A stretch of 64,000 nucleotides of DNA. It comes from Chloroflexota bacterium (GTDB lineage Bacteria > Chloroflexota > Anaerolineae > Anaerolineales > Villigracilaceae). The position numbers and the translations under genes are program-made. Shown one piece after another: positions 1 through 8,218 of the stretch. The notes under the pieces are model-generated. The model did no database searches, was not told the origin of the DNA, and saw only the letters and a program-made list of their open reading frames with translations. The DNA lies in the NCBI GenBank assembly GCA_016191845.1, contig JACPVF010000007.1:744001-808000 (forward strand), written 5' to 3'. How positions within the stretch are numbered: the first letter of the stretch is position 1; the number at the start of each line of letters is the position of its first letter.

Positions 1-1215
1 GTCGAGGGTCTGCTCGACCAGTTTCTTGATGTCACCGAAGCGCTGGATGACCAGCGGGGCCTTCTTGTAGTCGATGTGAACCACCACCGAGAGCGGCAGC
101 GACGGTTCGAAGGCATCCTTGGTGATAAGCGAGACCTCGGTCAGGTTCTCGTCGTATTGGTGCGAACCCGACTCACTGCGGATCCACTTCAGGATGATGT
201 TGGTGGTTGGAACAGTAGATACCTTGCCCGCATACGTGTTGAAGGCGTACTTGCCGGGCAGCAGCGCATCGCTCCACACGCCGCGGTTGCCCTGCGAAAC
301 CAGTTCGCCGTGGCGATATTCCATGCCCGAGAGGTCCGCGCCGGTCGCGCCGGTGTACGAAACCACCACACCCACGCTGCCGACCTCGATGATCGTCTTC
401 TGGATCATCTCGACCGTGGCGAACAGGCGGTTGACATAATACGTACCTTCGACCAGCACCTGCAACTGACGCCCGCGGAAGCCGCCTGCCCGCAGGAAAC
501 GATCCGAATCCTGGAACTTGTTGTGATAGGTGTCCTCCTCAGCAGGGTCGTCGCCTACGGTCGGAGCGATGATCTCGCCCTGGCGCAGTGACGGGCCGTC
601 ATGTACGGTCACGATGCCGACCAGGTCGTCGGTGTCCTTGATGATGACCGGGCGGAAGCCTTTGCGCTCGTTGATGACCTCGGCCATCTTCTGGATGGTC
701 TCGTTCTCTTCGCGGCTGAGCGGCAGGGTGTAGATGCGCCCTTCGGTAATGACCACGAACTGGACCAGGTTGAACGCGTAGGTACCTTCGCGCAGGATCA
801 GGCGCTGGGGCCCGCGCTGGCCGCCGTTCTTCAGGAAGGATTCCACATCCTGGAAGTCGTGCGCGATCACGTTGCTCGCCAGGGTTTGAGTCGGTTCGAG
901 CGGCTTGCCGTCACGGGCGAACACGTAACCGATCTTGCCCTGTGCGATGGTGATGAGCGGCATGGTGTGAACCACATACTGGACCGGCATCAAATAATGC
1001 AGGCCGCCGCGCAGCACCTTGGGCTGGAAGCCGGCTTCACCGTTCAACGCGATCAGGCCCGATTTCACCGAACCTTTGCCGCTGAAGCGCTTTTCCACGA
1101 TACCGATGCGATTGTTCGGAATGAAACGAATCCCGGACAGGAAAAACAGGACTAGGATCGCGCCTGGGACGACCAGACAAGCCCAAGCTAAAAACGGAAT
1201 ACCCAGAAAAGACAT
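1..1215 (-). CDS. Flotillin-like SPFH (band 7) membrane protein, C-terminus off the window
   Basis: The frame is open for 405 codons from the ATG at 1215 to the window edge, so the gene is partial. A strong ribosome-binding site (AAAGGAGG) lies just before the start. Residues about 4-24 form one hydrophobic segment (FLAWACLVVPGAILVLFFL), followed by GIVEKRFSG and GLHYLMPVQYVVH, typical of the start of flotillin/SPFH proteins. Later parts (TYAFNLVQFVVITEGRIY, GTYYVNRLFATVEMI) look like repeated beta-rich SPFH elements. Family members are anchored at the membrane and organise microdomains or scaffold other proteins; the specific role here is unknown. No partner NfeD-like gene is seen upstream. 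Confidence 0.8.
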   Translation of the reverse strand, partial: MSFLGIPFLAWACLVVPGAILVLFFLSGIRFIPNNRIGIVEKRFSGKGSVKSGLIALNGEAGFQPKVLRGGLHYLMPVQYVVHTMPLITIAQGKIGYVFARDGKPLEPTQTLASNVIAHDFQDVESFLKNGGQRGPQRLILREGTYAFNLVQFVVITEGRIYTLPLSREENETIQKMAEVINERKGFRPVIIKDTDDLVGIVTVHDGPSLRQGEIIAPTVGDDPAEEDTYHNKFQDSDRFLRAGGFRGRQLQVLVEGTYYVNRLFATVEMIQKTIIEVGSVGVVVSYTGATGADLSGMEYRHGELVSQGNRGVWSDALLPGKYAFNTYAGKVSTVPTTNIILKWIRSESGSHQYDENLTEVSLITKDAFEPSLPLSVVVHIDYKKAPLVIQRFGDIKKLVEQTLD

Positions 1216-1390
1216 TCTGCCTCCTTTGTGCATTTTGCTCTGGGTGCACTACCATATCTACGATGTCAGAATTGGGGAGTTGCGGATCGTCCCCCGGGAA
1301 GTCATCGTGATAATAACATGGCCCAAGCATAGCACTGATTCCCATGGCGGGGAATAGCCTAATGGTCTGGACCCTGAGCCGGGTCCCGTT

Positions 1391-1422
1391 AAAAAAACTC
1401 CCGCAGTTCAACTGCGGGAGTT
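1391..1422 (-). terminator. Intrinsic terminator of the HD-domain gene
   Basis: Perfect inverted repeat with 13-base arms (AACTCCCGCAGTT) around one central base, followed on the minus strand by seven T. It lies just past the stop codon at 1440. The rest of the 1216-1439 gap shows only the upstream region of the SPFH gene and nothing else I recognise. Confidence 0.9.
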
Positions 1423-1439
1423 AGCTGTGGTTGTCTGGA

Positions 1440-2012
1440 TCACGGCGCAGGGATATTTCCCACCAGCCCCAACTCGGGAGCGATGCGCCGCATGGCGGCG
1501 ATGACGTTGCCGACATGTTCCCACTGGTCGATGCCGAACTCCTGGGTGGCGGCTTCGATATTGGCGCGCTCGGCGCCCGCGGCGAAAGCCTTGTCCTTCC
1601 ATTTCTTCTTGACCGAGCTGGGCTCCAGGTCGTATAGCGAGCGCGAGGGACGTACCAGTGCCACGGCGGTGACGAAGCCCGTGATCTCGTCGCAGGCGTA
1701 GAGGGCCTTGCGGCGCAGCGTATCGCGCGGCACACCGGTGTGGTCGGCATGGCTGAGGATATCTTGGATGATGTCCTCGGGCACGCCGCGCTCGCGCAGC
1801 ATGGGCGCGCCTGCCGTCGGGTGCTCCTCCAGCGTCGGGTGGATCTCCCAGTCGAAGTCGTGGATCAGGCCGAGCAGGCCCCAGGTCTCCACATCTTCGC
1901 CGAACTTTTCGGCATAGAAGCGCATGGCCGCCTCCACCGAGAACATGTGACGTACCAGGCTTTCACTTTTCACGTATTCGCGGACCAGGGCAAGGGCTTC
2001 ATCGCGGGTCAT
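1440..2012 (-). CDS. HD-domain phosphohydrolase
   Basis: 190 residues with HD-superfamily metal-site signatures: H22 in RHMFSVEAAM, the HD pair H51-D52 in LIHDFDWE, H88 and H91 in SHADHT, and a distal Asp near 108 (ACDEITG). Such single-domain HD proteins hydrolyse phosphate esters of nucleotides or similar substrates; the substrate cannot be told from sequence. A good ribosome-binding site (GAGGAGA) precedes the ATG. The gene follows the SanA-like gene by 15 bases on the same strand, so the two are probably one transcript ending at the terminator at 1391-1422. Confidence 0.85.
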   Translation of the reverse strand: MTRDEALALVREYVKSESLVRHMFSVEAAMRFYAEKFGEDVETWGLLGLIHDFDWEIHPTLEEHPTAGAPMLRERGVPEDIIQDILSHADHTGVPRDTLRRKALYACDEITGFVTAVALVRPSRSLYDLEPSSVKKKWKDKAFAAGAERANIEAATQEFGIDQWEHVGNVIAAMRRIAPELGLVGNIPAP

Positions 2013-2027
2013 GGCGTCTCCTCTCGA

Positions 2028-2705
2028 TCATTTCTTCGCAAAGATGGGCTCGGGGTCACCGAGGACGGGCAGGGGTTTGGCAAATTGTACATCCACAACG
2101 GCGCCAAAGGTGGCGAATAATTCGCGGACCTGCCAGTAGGCACGCGAGAGTTTACGATAGTAAAAGTTATCGGCTTTCGCGCCGACGGCGTCCACACCCA
2201 GTGCGTTGCACAGATAGAGTGCGCGCGGCAGGTGAAAATCCTGCGTGACCAGGATGGCGCGATCCACGCCGAAGATGGCCTTGGCGCGGTAGCAGGTGTC
2301 GTAGGTGCGGCGGCCGGCATAATCGAGCACGATGTCTTCATCGGGGACGCCCAGGCTGATGGCATACTGGCGCATGGCCTCGGGTTCGTTGTATTCCACA
2401 AAACGATTGTCGCCGCTCATCAACAACTTCTCGGTCTTGCCGCTGAAATATAACTGCGCAGCGGTCTCCACGCGGTCACGCAGCACGGCGGTGGGAGTGC
2501 CGCTGCGCGTCAGTCCCGCGCCGAAGACGATGGCCACCCGCTCGGCGGGGACAGACTCCACGGGCAGGATGCGGGCAGCGGCATAGACGGCGGTCACCAG
2601 GCGGGGGAGAAGCAGGCCGATGAGGCTGAGCAGGCCGAGGGTCAGGCTAAGGCGGACAAAGGCTCGGGTGAGCAGACCCAACGCATTCCAAATCCTTTTT
2701 CGCAT
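2028..2705 (-). CDS. SanA/YdcF-like DUF218 membrane protein
   Basis: 225 residues from the ATG at 2705. One membrane segment lies near residues 15-40 (LSLTLGLLSLIGLLLP). The DUF218 core follows: AIVFGAGLTRSGTPTAVLRDRV, LLMSGDN, EPEAMRQYAISLGVP, ILVTQDFHLPRALYLC. SanA of Escherichia coli is linked to envelope barrier function and exclusion of vancomycin; ElyC/YdcF relatives act in envelope metabolism. The frame is open 14 codons further, but that part overlaps the upstream gene's terminator. A TAGAAT box 7 bases before this ATG and no ribosome-binding site suggest a leaderless mRNA. Confidence 0.8.
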   Translation of the reverse strand: MRKRIWNALGLLTRAFVRLSLTLGLLSLIGLLLPRLVTAVYAAARILPVESVPAERVAIVFGAGLTRSGTPTAVLRDRVETAAQLYFSGKTEKLLMSGDNRFVEYNEPEAMRQYAISLGVPDEDIVLDYAGRRTYDTCYRAKAIFGVDRAILVTQDFHLPRALYLCNALGVDAVGAKADNFYYRKLSRAYWQVRELFATFGAVVDVQFAKPLPVLGDPEPIFAKK

Positions 2706-2721
2706 GGGCAGGATTCTACAA

Positions 2722-2754
2722 CAAAAAACGGGATGACCCCCGGTCATCCCGTTT
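2722..2754 (-). terminator. Intrinsic terminator of the phosphonate-type binding protein gene
   Basis: Arms of 13 bases (AAACGGGATGACC and its complement) around a short loop, followed on the minus strand by a T-rich tail. It sits between the stop at 2776 and the SanA-like start. Confidence 0.9.
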
Positions 2755-2775
2755 CCTGAAAAAACTCTAATATCG

Positions 2776-3786
2776 TCAGGGAAGTTTGAGCAGACTGTTC
2801 ACGTCCAGCCCCGAGGCTTTGAGGAAATCGCTGAAATCGCGGTATTGGGTCTCATCGGCCGGCTGGAAGGTGTCGATGCCGTACACGGTCTGGATCAGCG
2901 CGCGGCCCTCGTCGGTGCCCATGATGTCGATGAAGGCTCGCAGCAGGCTTTGCTTAACCTGCGGGTTGAGCCGCGCGGCCACCACGATCTGCTCGTAGGG
3001 GATGATGGCCGGGATGCGCCAGATGACCACCACCTTTTCCTTCACGTCGGGATAATCCTGTTCGAGGATGGGCAGGTCGCGCGCATCGACGTAGGTGGCG
3101 CCGAAGTCGCAGATACCCTTGCTGTAGATGGCGCGGACCACCGTGCCCTGTCCCTCGACGAAAGCCGGGTTGGCGGTCTGGACCCCGGCTTGTTTCAACG
3201 CCCCCAGCGGGACCACATATCCGGAGGGCGAGAGCGGGTCGCTCCAGCAAGGCTTCCTGCCGTCGAACTGGGCGAGCGCCTCTTTGGCCTCGGCGGTGTT
3301 TTCGTCGCGTGCAGGGTCGTAATAGCGCTTGAAGCCCGAGTCGCTGCGAGCCAGGAATTGTGCGCCATACAGCGACTGCCCGTTGCGCAGGTTGGCGAGC
3401 ATGGCGTTCACGTCGCCGTTCTCGTGGGCCAGGAAATATCCGTACGGCGAGAGCAGCCCGATGTGGGCGTTGCCGACGGCGAACGCCTTGACCAGGTCCG
3501 CTTCATAGGCGGGGGCCACGGTGACGATCTTCAGCCCGGTGGCGTCCTGCAGTTTTTGGGCCAGGCTGCCCGCCGCTGCGATGGCCGTCTCGGACGGGTC
3601 CGGCGAGGGAGCCAGCGCCAGGATGAGCGGATTGGCCTCGGTGCCCGGTTCCGCCGTGGGCTGGACCTGAATGGTGGCCTGCGGGGTGGGGGCGTTGGCC
3701 GCCGTGGGGGTGGGCGTCGCCAAGTCGGCCAGGGGCAGGCTGCAGGCCGTGAGCAGGAGCAGGGAGAGGAATAGGAGTTTTTTCAT
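2776..3786 (-). CDS. PhnD-type phosphate/phosphonate ABC substrate-binding lipoprotein
   Basis: 336 residues from the ATG at 3786. A signal peptide ends in the lipobox LLLTACSL, so the mature protein is a lipid-anchored surface protein; a Pro/Thr linker (ATPTPTAANAPTPQ) follows. The body matches the PhnD family of periplasmic binding proteins: LILALAPSPDPSETAIAAAG, GLLSPYGYFLAHENG, and DPLSPSGYVVPLGALKQAG with the SxSG-like ligand loop. No permease or ATPase gene is next to it, so the transport partner must lie elsewhere or the protein acts as a sensor. The reading frame extends 113 codons upstream, but that part has no protein character and no start signal. Confidence 0.82.
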   Translation of the reverse strand: MKKLLFLSLLLLTACSLPLADLATPTPTAANAPTPQATIQVQPTAEPGTEANPLILALAPSPDPSETAIAAAGSLAQKLQDATGLKIVTVAPAYEADLVKAFAVGNAHIGLLSPYGYFLAHENGDVNAMLANLRNGQSLYGAQFLARSDSGFKRYYDPARDENTAEAKEALAQFDGRKPCWSDPLSPSGYVVPLGALKQAGVQTANPAFVEGQGTVVRAIYSKGICDFGATYVDARDLPILEQDYPDVKEKVVVIWRIPAIIPYEQIVVAARLNPQVKQSLLRAFIDIMGTDEGRALIQTVYGIDTFQPADETQYRDFSDFLKASGLDVNSLLKLP

Positions 3787-3901
3787 CTTGCAGGTTTGTT
3801 GGCTGTAATGATACTGTAGGTTGCTATAATAGGACAAGTTATTTTTCTCCCTTGAAAGCCTTTTGGCCCGATAGGTGTTCTCTATATCAGAAGGAGCACA
3901 C

Positions 3902-4582
3902 ATGAAAAACAACGGTAATACGCTGTTCTCGGCTTTGATCCTGGTCGTGTTGGTGGCGGGCGTGTACTTTATCGTGCAGACCGTGCGCGAAATGACCGCG
4001 CAGGTGGCCCAGCAGGCCTCGGCCCCCTTCCAGCAGGTGAGCCAGGCCAACCAGGCCATGCAGACCCAGGTCTCGCAGTTGATGAATCCCACCCCCACCA
4101 TCATCCCCGACCCGGTCACGTACATCTATGACATCCGTGCACTGGCCCGCCTCGAGACGATCCAGTACAGCGTGGAGAAGGTCATCACGGCCGAGCAGAA
4201 CCAGGGCACGTTCGATTTCCTGTTCGGCGACCGCATGCTGTTCGTGGCGCACGGGACGGTCATCGCGGGCATCGACATGGACAAGCTCCAGCCCGGGGAT
4301 ATGGCACTGGTCAACGGTGTGTTGAACGTGCGCCTGCCCTCGGCGGAGGTTTTCGTGGCCACCATCGACAACCAGAAGTCCTACGTGTACACCCGTGAGA
4401 CGGGCATCCTTACCAAGCAGACCGTGGACCTCGAGACCCTGGCGCGTCAATCCGCTGAGAACGAGATCCGCAACGCCGCGCTGGAAGACGGCATCCTGCA
4501 GCAGGCACAGGTCAACGCGGAAGCGTACCTGGTCAAGTTCTTCAATGCGCTCGGATACAAGACGGTAATCTTCGTACACTAA
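3902..4582 (+). CDS. DUF4230 membrane-anchored protein
   Basis: 226 residues. The ATG at 3902 is chosen because AGAAGGAG lies 6 bases before it. Residues about 8-27 form a single N-terminal membrane segment (LFSALILVVLVAGVYFIVQTV), then a Gln-rich, probably coiled stretch (about 35-60) and the DUF4230 core: DIRALARLETIQYSVEKVI, LLFVAHGTVIAGIDM-like region, DLETLARQSAENEIRNAALEDGILQQA. The family is widespread in Firmicutes, cyanobacteria and Chloroflexota and has no established function. It stands alone, divergent from the binding-protein gene. Confidence 0.75.
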   Translation: MKNNGNTLFSALILVVLVAGVYFIVQTVREMTAQVAQQASAPFQQVSQANQAMQTQVSQLMNPTPTIIPDPVTYIYDIRALARLETIQYSVEKVITAEQNQGTFDFLFGDRMLFVAHGTVIAGIDMDKLQPGDMALVNGVLNVRLPSAEVFVATIDNQKSYVYTRETGILTKQTVDLETLARQSAENEIRNAALEDGILQQAQVNAEAYLVKFFNALGYKTVIFVH

Positions 4583-4622
4583 CCAGGATTGAAGGTCTGA
4601 AGGCGCTGCCCTGAGCTTGTTG

Positions 4623-4654
4623 AAGGGTTGCAGGCTTGCCTGCAACCCTTTTTT
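4623..4654 (+). terminator. Intrinsic terminator after the DUF4230 gene
   Basis: Arms AAGGGTTGCAGG and complement with loop CTTG, then six T. The preceding bases 4608-4627 (CCTGAGCTTGTTGAAGGG) match the core of a dispersed repeat also present at 8855-8955. Confidence 0.9.
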
Positions 4655-4678
4655 GTTTGGAGAGAATGTGCCAGAGAG

Positions 4679-5503
4679 CTACGACCTCTCCGTCCACGAT
4701 GGATGCGCGTATTTCTCCTGAACCAACTCTTCCGCGCGCGCCCGCTCGGACGCAGATACTTCTCCCTCTTCGAATGTCAATCCCAACTCGCTTTCGAACC
4801 CACGGACGAAAGCCTGCGCAGCGGTCTCCCAATCCACGACGCGGCCCAGCACCGATTCGACCGTGGTGGCGCGTTCCAGCAGGCGGACGGCGGCTTGTTC
4901 GCGGGCGGCTGCGTCTGCGAAGACCAGCGCCTGGCAGATGCGCGTCAGGTCGCCATGCAGGGGCAGGGAACCGTGCTGCAATACGCCTTCCTTCTTGCGC
5001 GCCTGGGCCGAGCCAATCAGTTTCTTGCCGTCCACGGTGATCTCGTAGGTGGACGGCACCTCGAAACAGACCGGGTTGAGCATGGGCGTGAGCGACCGGT
5101 TGGAATGCTCCTTCATCTCCACGGGCAGGCCAAGGTCGTACACGGCGCGCATTAAAGCCCCAGCCAGCCGATTGTAAGATTCGAGCACGGTGCCCGCCAC
5201 GCGCGGATCGTCGGCGGGGGCGGTCACGGAGTAGGTCAACTCATCGGTGTGCAGGATGGCGCGGCCGCCCGTCAGACGGCGCACCACGTCCCAGCCGTGG
5301 GCGCGCAGACGGGCCACATCCACGTCGGCGAAGGGCTGGGCATGCCCGAGCGAGAGGCAGGCCGGGGCCCACGCATACAGGCGCAGGGTCGGGATGGACT
5401 CGCCGCGGTGGATGTGTTCGAGGATGGATTCGTCGAGGGCCATGTTCCAGGCCCCGGGCGCGGGCGCGGTCCGAATCAGACGCCAGGTGGAGGGGTAAGA
5501 CAT
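4679..5503 (-). CDS. lipM: LipM-like octanoyltransferase / lipoate-protein ligase A family
   Basis: 274 residues of the biotin/lipoate ligase fold. The nucleotide/acyl binding motif RRLTGGRAILH is at 75-85 and the lysine-bearing segment GKKLIGSAQARK at about 159-170. Cys146 in NPVCFEVPSTYEI matches the conserved catalytic Cys of LipM octanoyl-[acyl carrier protein]:GcvH transferases, which makes LipM more likely than LplA. The enzyme would load octanoate onto lipoyl domains of glycine cleavage or 2-oxoacid dehydrogenases in the cytoplasm. A TAAAAT box 7 bases before the ATG and the lack of a ribosome-binding site point to leaderless translation. Confidence 0.82.
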   Translation of the reverse strand: MSYPSTWRLIRTAPAPGAWNMALDESILEHIHRGESIPTLRLYAWAPACLSLGHAQPFADVDVARLRAHGWDVVRRLTGGRAILHTDELTYSVTAPADDPRVAGTVLESYNRLAGALMRAVYDLGLPVEMKEHSNRSLTPMLNPVCFEVPSTYEITVDGKKLIGSAQARKKEGVLQHGSLPLHGDLTRICQALVFADAAAREQAAVRLLERATTVESVLGRVVDWETAAQAFVRGFESELGLTFEEGEVSASERARAEELVQEKYAHPSWTERS

Positions 5504-5547
5504 ATTGGCTATTTTACCGCCTGAATTTTGCGGATAGACTCCGAATT

Positions 5548-5943
5548 ATGAACAAATACTTTGCCTTCTCGAGCGGAGGCGCGTATCATTTTCAGGGTGG
5601 TGGCGAGTGGAAAATTCGCGCAGACGACGACGGACATTTATCGGTGGAACATGATATCTTTGGAGCGGTGACCCGCTTTGGGCCGTTCCAGCTTGCGGAG
5701 GATGAAGCCGCCACGCTCTGGGACCTGATTGCGGGCGCCGCCTTCGAGCAGCGGACTTCGCCGCCCGGGCCCGGCATGCCCGAGGAGTCTCTGCTGGGCT
5801 TTGCTCTCTCGGCCCAGGAATCCCTGCTCAACGTGCAGTTGTGGACCAGCGAGGCGCTTCAAGACGTCCCCATCCTGAAATTGCTGGATGAGATCGGCGC
5901 GTTGATCGAGAAGTACACGGGGAAGAAGCCTGAATTACACTAG
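5548..5943 (+). CDS. Hypothetical protein, 131 aa
   Basis: I do not recognise the family. It is soluble and acidic, with no signal peptide or membrane segment; it begins MNKYFAFSSGGAYHFQGGGE and has a predicted helical C-terminus (ILKLLDEIGALIEKYTGKK). Codon use resembles neighbouring genes. It is divergent from the lipM gene with 44 bases between; TAGACT 7 bases before the ATG would fit a leaderless start. It ends at a strong terminator shared with the convergent acetyltransferase gene. Confidence 0.65.
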   Translation: MNKYFAFSSGGAYHFQGGGEWKIRADDDGHLSVEHDIFGAVTRFGPFQLAEDEAATLWDLIAGAAFEQRTSPPGPGMPEESLLGFALSAQESLLNVQLWTSEALQDVPILKLLDEIGALIEKYTGKKPELH

Positions 5944-5983
5944 AAAACGAGACAGCCACCTTCACGGTGGCTGTCTCGTTTTT
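5944..5983. terminator. Bidirectional terminator between convergent genes
   Basis: Arms AAAACGAGACAGCCACC and complement around a short loop, T-rich on both strands. It serves the 131-aa gene and the acetyltransferase gene ending at 5982. Confidence 0.92.
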
Positions 5984-6773
5984 ATACCGAGTCGCGGACG
6001 GCGTTGCAGCGTTCGCAATCGTCCCGCTCACATAACAGGTCGAGCGGATTTTGCTGGAGCCGCCTCTGCACCGTCTCGAAGAGACGCTGGAGCGGAATGG
6101 CCCGCACCACTGCAGGTCCGATCACCGCGCTGTGTGTGTCGGATTCGAGGTCGGCGGAGAGGGCGTCAAAGCCGCTCGAGTCGCCGGGGAAGCCCGAACA
6201 TTCCACGATTCGTTTCCTCGTCAGCGCCCAGCGGGTGAACTGTCGGCGGCCTGCCAGTTTCTCGGCAAAGTGGATGCTGGTGTTGACGGTGTGGTCCACG
6301 CCCAGCAGGACGACCCATCCGCCCTGTTCGGCCAGCACGCCGATGGGGGCCAGCGGGTTAAAGAGCGTCTGCGCGTCGAGCGCTTCGTCGGCATGGATGC
6401 CTGCAAACGAGAGGATCGGGTGCAGGGTACGGCGCGCAGCGGGATGCTGCCGCACCACTTCAGGAAACCAGCCCATCATGCGGTCGGCGGGCATGTCCAC
6501 GTGGAAGAACTCGGCCATCAGGTTATGGCTCAGGTCGCTGCCGTAGGTCAACCCGTTGTGCGGCGGACCGACCCCGGGTGTGACCATGGTCTTGTAGGTG
6601 AAGGTGGGGACCAGTAAGGCACTGGCATTGGCCAACAGGGCGCCCAACAGCGTGTCCGCGCTGCCACGGATGGGGCCAAACGCGGTTAGTGAAGTATGTG
6701 CGATGATGGGTTGTCCGCGCAGGCCCAGGTCACGAAAGCAGGCGCGCAGGCGGGCGAAGGTCAGTTCGGTCAT
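5982..6773 (-). CDS. AAC(3)-family aminoglycoside N-acetyltransferase-like protein
   Basis: 263 residues with the antibiotic N-acetyltransferase fold: IIAHTSLTAFGPIRGSADTLLGAL near the N-terminus, LVPTFTYKT, and the acetyl-CoA/substrate region HPILSFAGIHA and LLGVDHTVNTSIHFAEKLAG. Characterised members acetylate the 3-amino group of aminoglycosides, but environmental relatives often have other substrates. The C-terminus carries an unusual Cys cluster (LLCERDDCERCNAV). The ATG overlaps the stop of the crotonase gene (ATGA), so both are translated from one mRNA. A resistance role is not implied by the context. Confidence 0.75.
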   Translation of the reverse strand: MTELTFARLRACFRDLGLRGQPIIAHTSLTAFGPIRGSADTLLGALLANASALLVPTFTYKTMVTPGVGPPHNGLTYGSDLSHNLMAEFFHVDMPADRMMGWFPEVVRQHPAARRTLHPILSFAGIHADEALDAQTLFNPLAPIGVLAEQGGWVVLLGVDHTVNTSIHFAEKLAGRRQFTRWALTRKRIVECSGFPGDSSGFDALSADLESDTHSAVIGPAVVRAIPLQRLFETVQRRLQQNPLDLLCERDDCERCNAVRDSV

Positions 6774-7546
6774 TGTCCCTTCCAGACGGGCGCGCGTTTT
6801 TCGAGGAAGGCTGTCATGCCTTCCTTTTGATCCTCGCTGGCGAAGAGATTGTAGAAGACCAGACGTTCCTCCTCGAGTCCCTCCCCCAGCGGACGTTCGT
6901 AGGTTTGCAGGATCATCTGCTTGGCGGCCTGCACCGCCAGCGGAGCCCGGTCCGCGATTTGCGCGGCGAGGGACAAGGCCTCGTCGAGAAAACGTTCAGG
7001 CGGGACGACGCGGTTGACCAGTCCAAGCTGGAGCGCTTCCTGCGCCGACAGGTTGCGGTTGTTGAGGACCATCTCCATCGCGAGGACTTTCCCCACCGCA
7101 CGCGGCAGGCGCTGGGTCCCGCCTGCACCGGGCATCACCCCGATGGTCACCTCGGGCAGGCCGAAGCGAGCCGACTCGGAGGCCACGATCATGTCGCAGG
7201 ACAGGGCCAGTTCGAATCCGCCACCCAATGCCCAGCCTGAGACCGCCGCGATGACCGGCTTGCGGATCGAGCGGATACGACCGAAGATGGCGGTCGGGTC
7301 ACTGTCCATCATCTGTTGTACGGTTTTATCGGACATCTCGCGGATGTCGGCTCCCGCGGCGAACGCCCGTTGACTCCCCGCGATGACCATGGCACGGACC
7401 TGCTCATCCGCATCGAAGGCGGAGAGCGCGTCCATCAGTTCGGTCAGCAGGGCATGGTTCAGGGCGTTGAGGGCCTGTGGGCGGTTGAGGGTGAGCAGGC
7501 CCACGCGTCCGCGGGTTTCGGTCAGGATGTGGGTGTAGGTCATCAC
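6770..7546 (-). CDS. Enoyl-CoA hydratase/isomerase (crotonase) family protein
   Basis: 258 residues, the usual length. Oxyanion-hole segments are present: QRAFAAGADIREMSD near 60-75 and SGWALGGGFELALSCDMIVAS near 102-122. Glu pairs in FGLPEVTIGVMPGAGGTQRLPRAVG place it with true hydratases, which add water to trans-2-enoyl-CoA in beta-oxidation. The ribosome-binding site AAGGAG is 7 bases before the ATG. It is the first gene of a two-gene unit with the AAC(3)-like gene. Confidence 0.88.
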   Translation of the reverse strand: MMTYTHILTETRGRVGLLTLNRPQALNALNHALLTELMDALSAFDADEQVRAMVIAGSQRAFAAGADIREMSDKTVQQMMDSDPTAIFGRIRSIRKPVIAAVSGWALGGGFELALSCDMIVASESARFGLPEVTIGVMPGAGGTQRLPRAVGKVLAMEMVLNNRNLSAQEALQLGLVNRVVPPERFLDEALSLAAQIADRAPLAVQAAKQMILQTYERPLGEGLEEERLVFYNLFASEDQKEGMTAFLEKRAPVWKGQ

Positions 7547-7658
7547 GGTCTCCTTCGCTGTCGGCGAATCGGTTCCTGTGGATGATACCCCAAGACAGAG
7601 AAAAAGTATAAGTTGAAGCTCTTTTTGGCCAAGGCGGCCTGCATTATATTGCCTATGC

Positions 7659-7664
7659 TATACT
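7659..7664 (+). promoter_or_regulatory. -10 box of the toxin-antitoxin pair
   Basis: TATACT lies 6 bases before the ATG at 7671 and no ribosome-binding site is present, so the toxin mRNA probably begins at or next to its start codon. A clear -35 box is not visible. Confidence 0.55.
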
Positions 7665-7670
7665 TGTAAT

Positions 7671-7964
7671 ATGAAATTCCAGTGGGACCCAAACAAGGCT
7701 GCCATTAATCTCCGAAAACATGGTATCGGCTTTGAAGAGGCTTTGACCGTGTTTCAGGATCCACTTGCGCTCATCTTTGACGATGAAGAGCATTCAAGGG
7801 ATGAGCATCGGGAGATTATCATTGGATTTTCGACCCTCAGTAAATTATTGCTTGTCTGTTTTGTGGAAAGACAGGAAAATGTAATCCGCATTATCAGCGC
7901 AAGACAGGCCACGCGTCTGGAGAAACAAGACTATGAAGAACACCTCCGCTCCCAAAAAAAATAA
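7671..7964 (+). CDS. brnT: BrnT-family ribonuclease toxin
   Basis: 97 residues. The family pattern is clear: FQWDPNKAAINLRKHGIGFEEA at the N-terminus, FDDEEHSRDEHREIIIGFS in the middle and RIISARQATRLEKQDYEEH at the end. BrnT toxins are small RelE-fold ribonucleases neutralised by BrnA. The toxin is upstream of its antitoxin, the usual BrnT-BrnA order, and overlaps it by 32 bases in another frame. Transcription probably starts at the ATG (see the -10 box). Confidence 0.88.
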   Translation: MKFQWDPNKAAINLRKHGIGFEEALTVFQDPLALIFDDEEHSRDEHREIIIGFSTLSKLLLVCFVERQENVIRIISARQATRLEKQDYEEHLRSQKK

Positions 7965-8160
7965 AGTTGAAGAGATGGCCGCCGAATATCGCCTGGATTA
8001 CAAGAAGGCGAAGCCCAATCGGTTTGCCAAAGAGATGAAATCCAAGCCGCCGGTGGTCGTTCTTTTGGACGACGATGTGGCAAAAGTGTTCAAGACTGCG
8101 GAACAGGTGAATACGGCTTTGCGGGCCTTGATTTCTGCAATGCCGAAAAGCAAAGCCTGA
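7933..8160 (+). CDS. brnA: BrnA-like antitoxin
   Basis: 75 residues, basic N-terminal half and a C-terminal PVVVLLDDDVAKVFKTAEQVNTALRALI segment that resembles the ribbon-helix-helix part of BrnA/CopG-type antitoxins. The start overlaps the toxin gene. The call rests mostly on position behind brnT, since the protein is short and diverged. It should bind BrnT and repress the shared promoter. Confidence 0.72.
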   Translation: MKNTSAPKKNKVEEMAAEYRLDYKKAKPNRFAKEMKSKPPVVVLLDDDVAKVFKTAEQVNTALRALISAMPKSKA

Positions 8161-8187
8161 CTTAAAACACAATTTTGACATAACGAG

Positions 8188-8214
8188 CACGGCGGACCCG
8201 AAAGGTCCGCCGTG
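8188..8214. terminator. Stem-loop between convergent brnA and the FrnE-type gene
   Basis: Arms CACGGCGGACC and complement with loop CGAAA. The T-tract is weak on both sides, so efficiency is uncertain. Confidence 0.6.
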
Positions 8215-8218
8215 TGTA

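Noticed and set aside
3710-3750. Tandem-repeat or CRISPR-like low complexity in lipoprotein genes (also 25245-25350 and 47145-47230)
   Set aside because: These are Pro/Thr/Ala-rich linker codons after lipoboxes; there are no regular spacers or direct repeats.
3787-4125. Long N-terminal extension of the phosphonate-type binding protein
   Set aside because: The lipoprotein signal peptide begins at the ATG at 3786; the upstream part overlaps the DUF4230 gene and its promoter region.
5982-6773. Aminoglycoside resistance gene
   Set aside because: The fold is AAC(3)-like, but there is no mobile element and the gene is coupled to a crotonase; resistance cannot be claimed.
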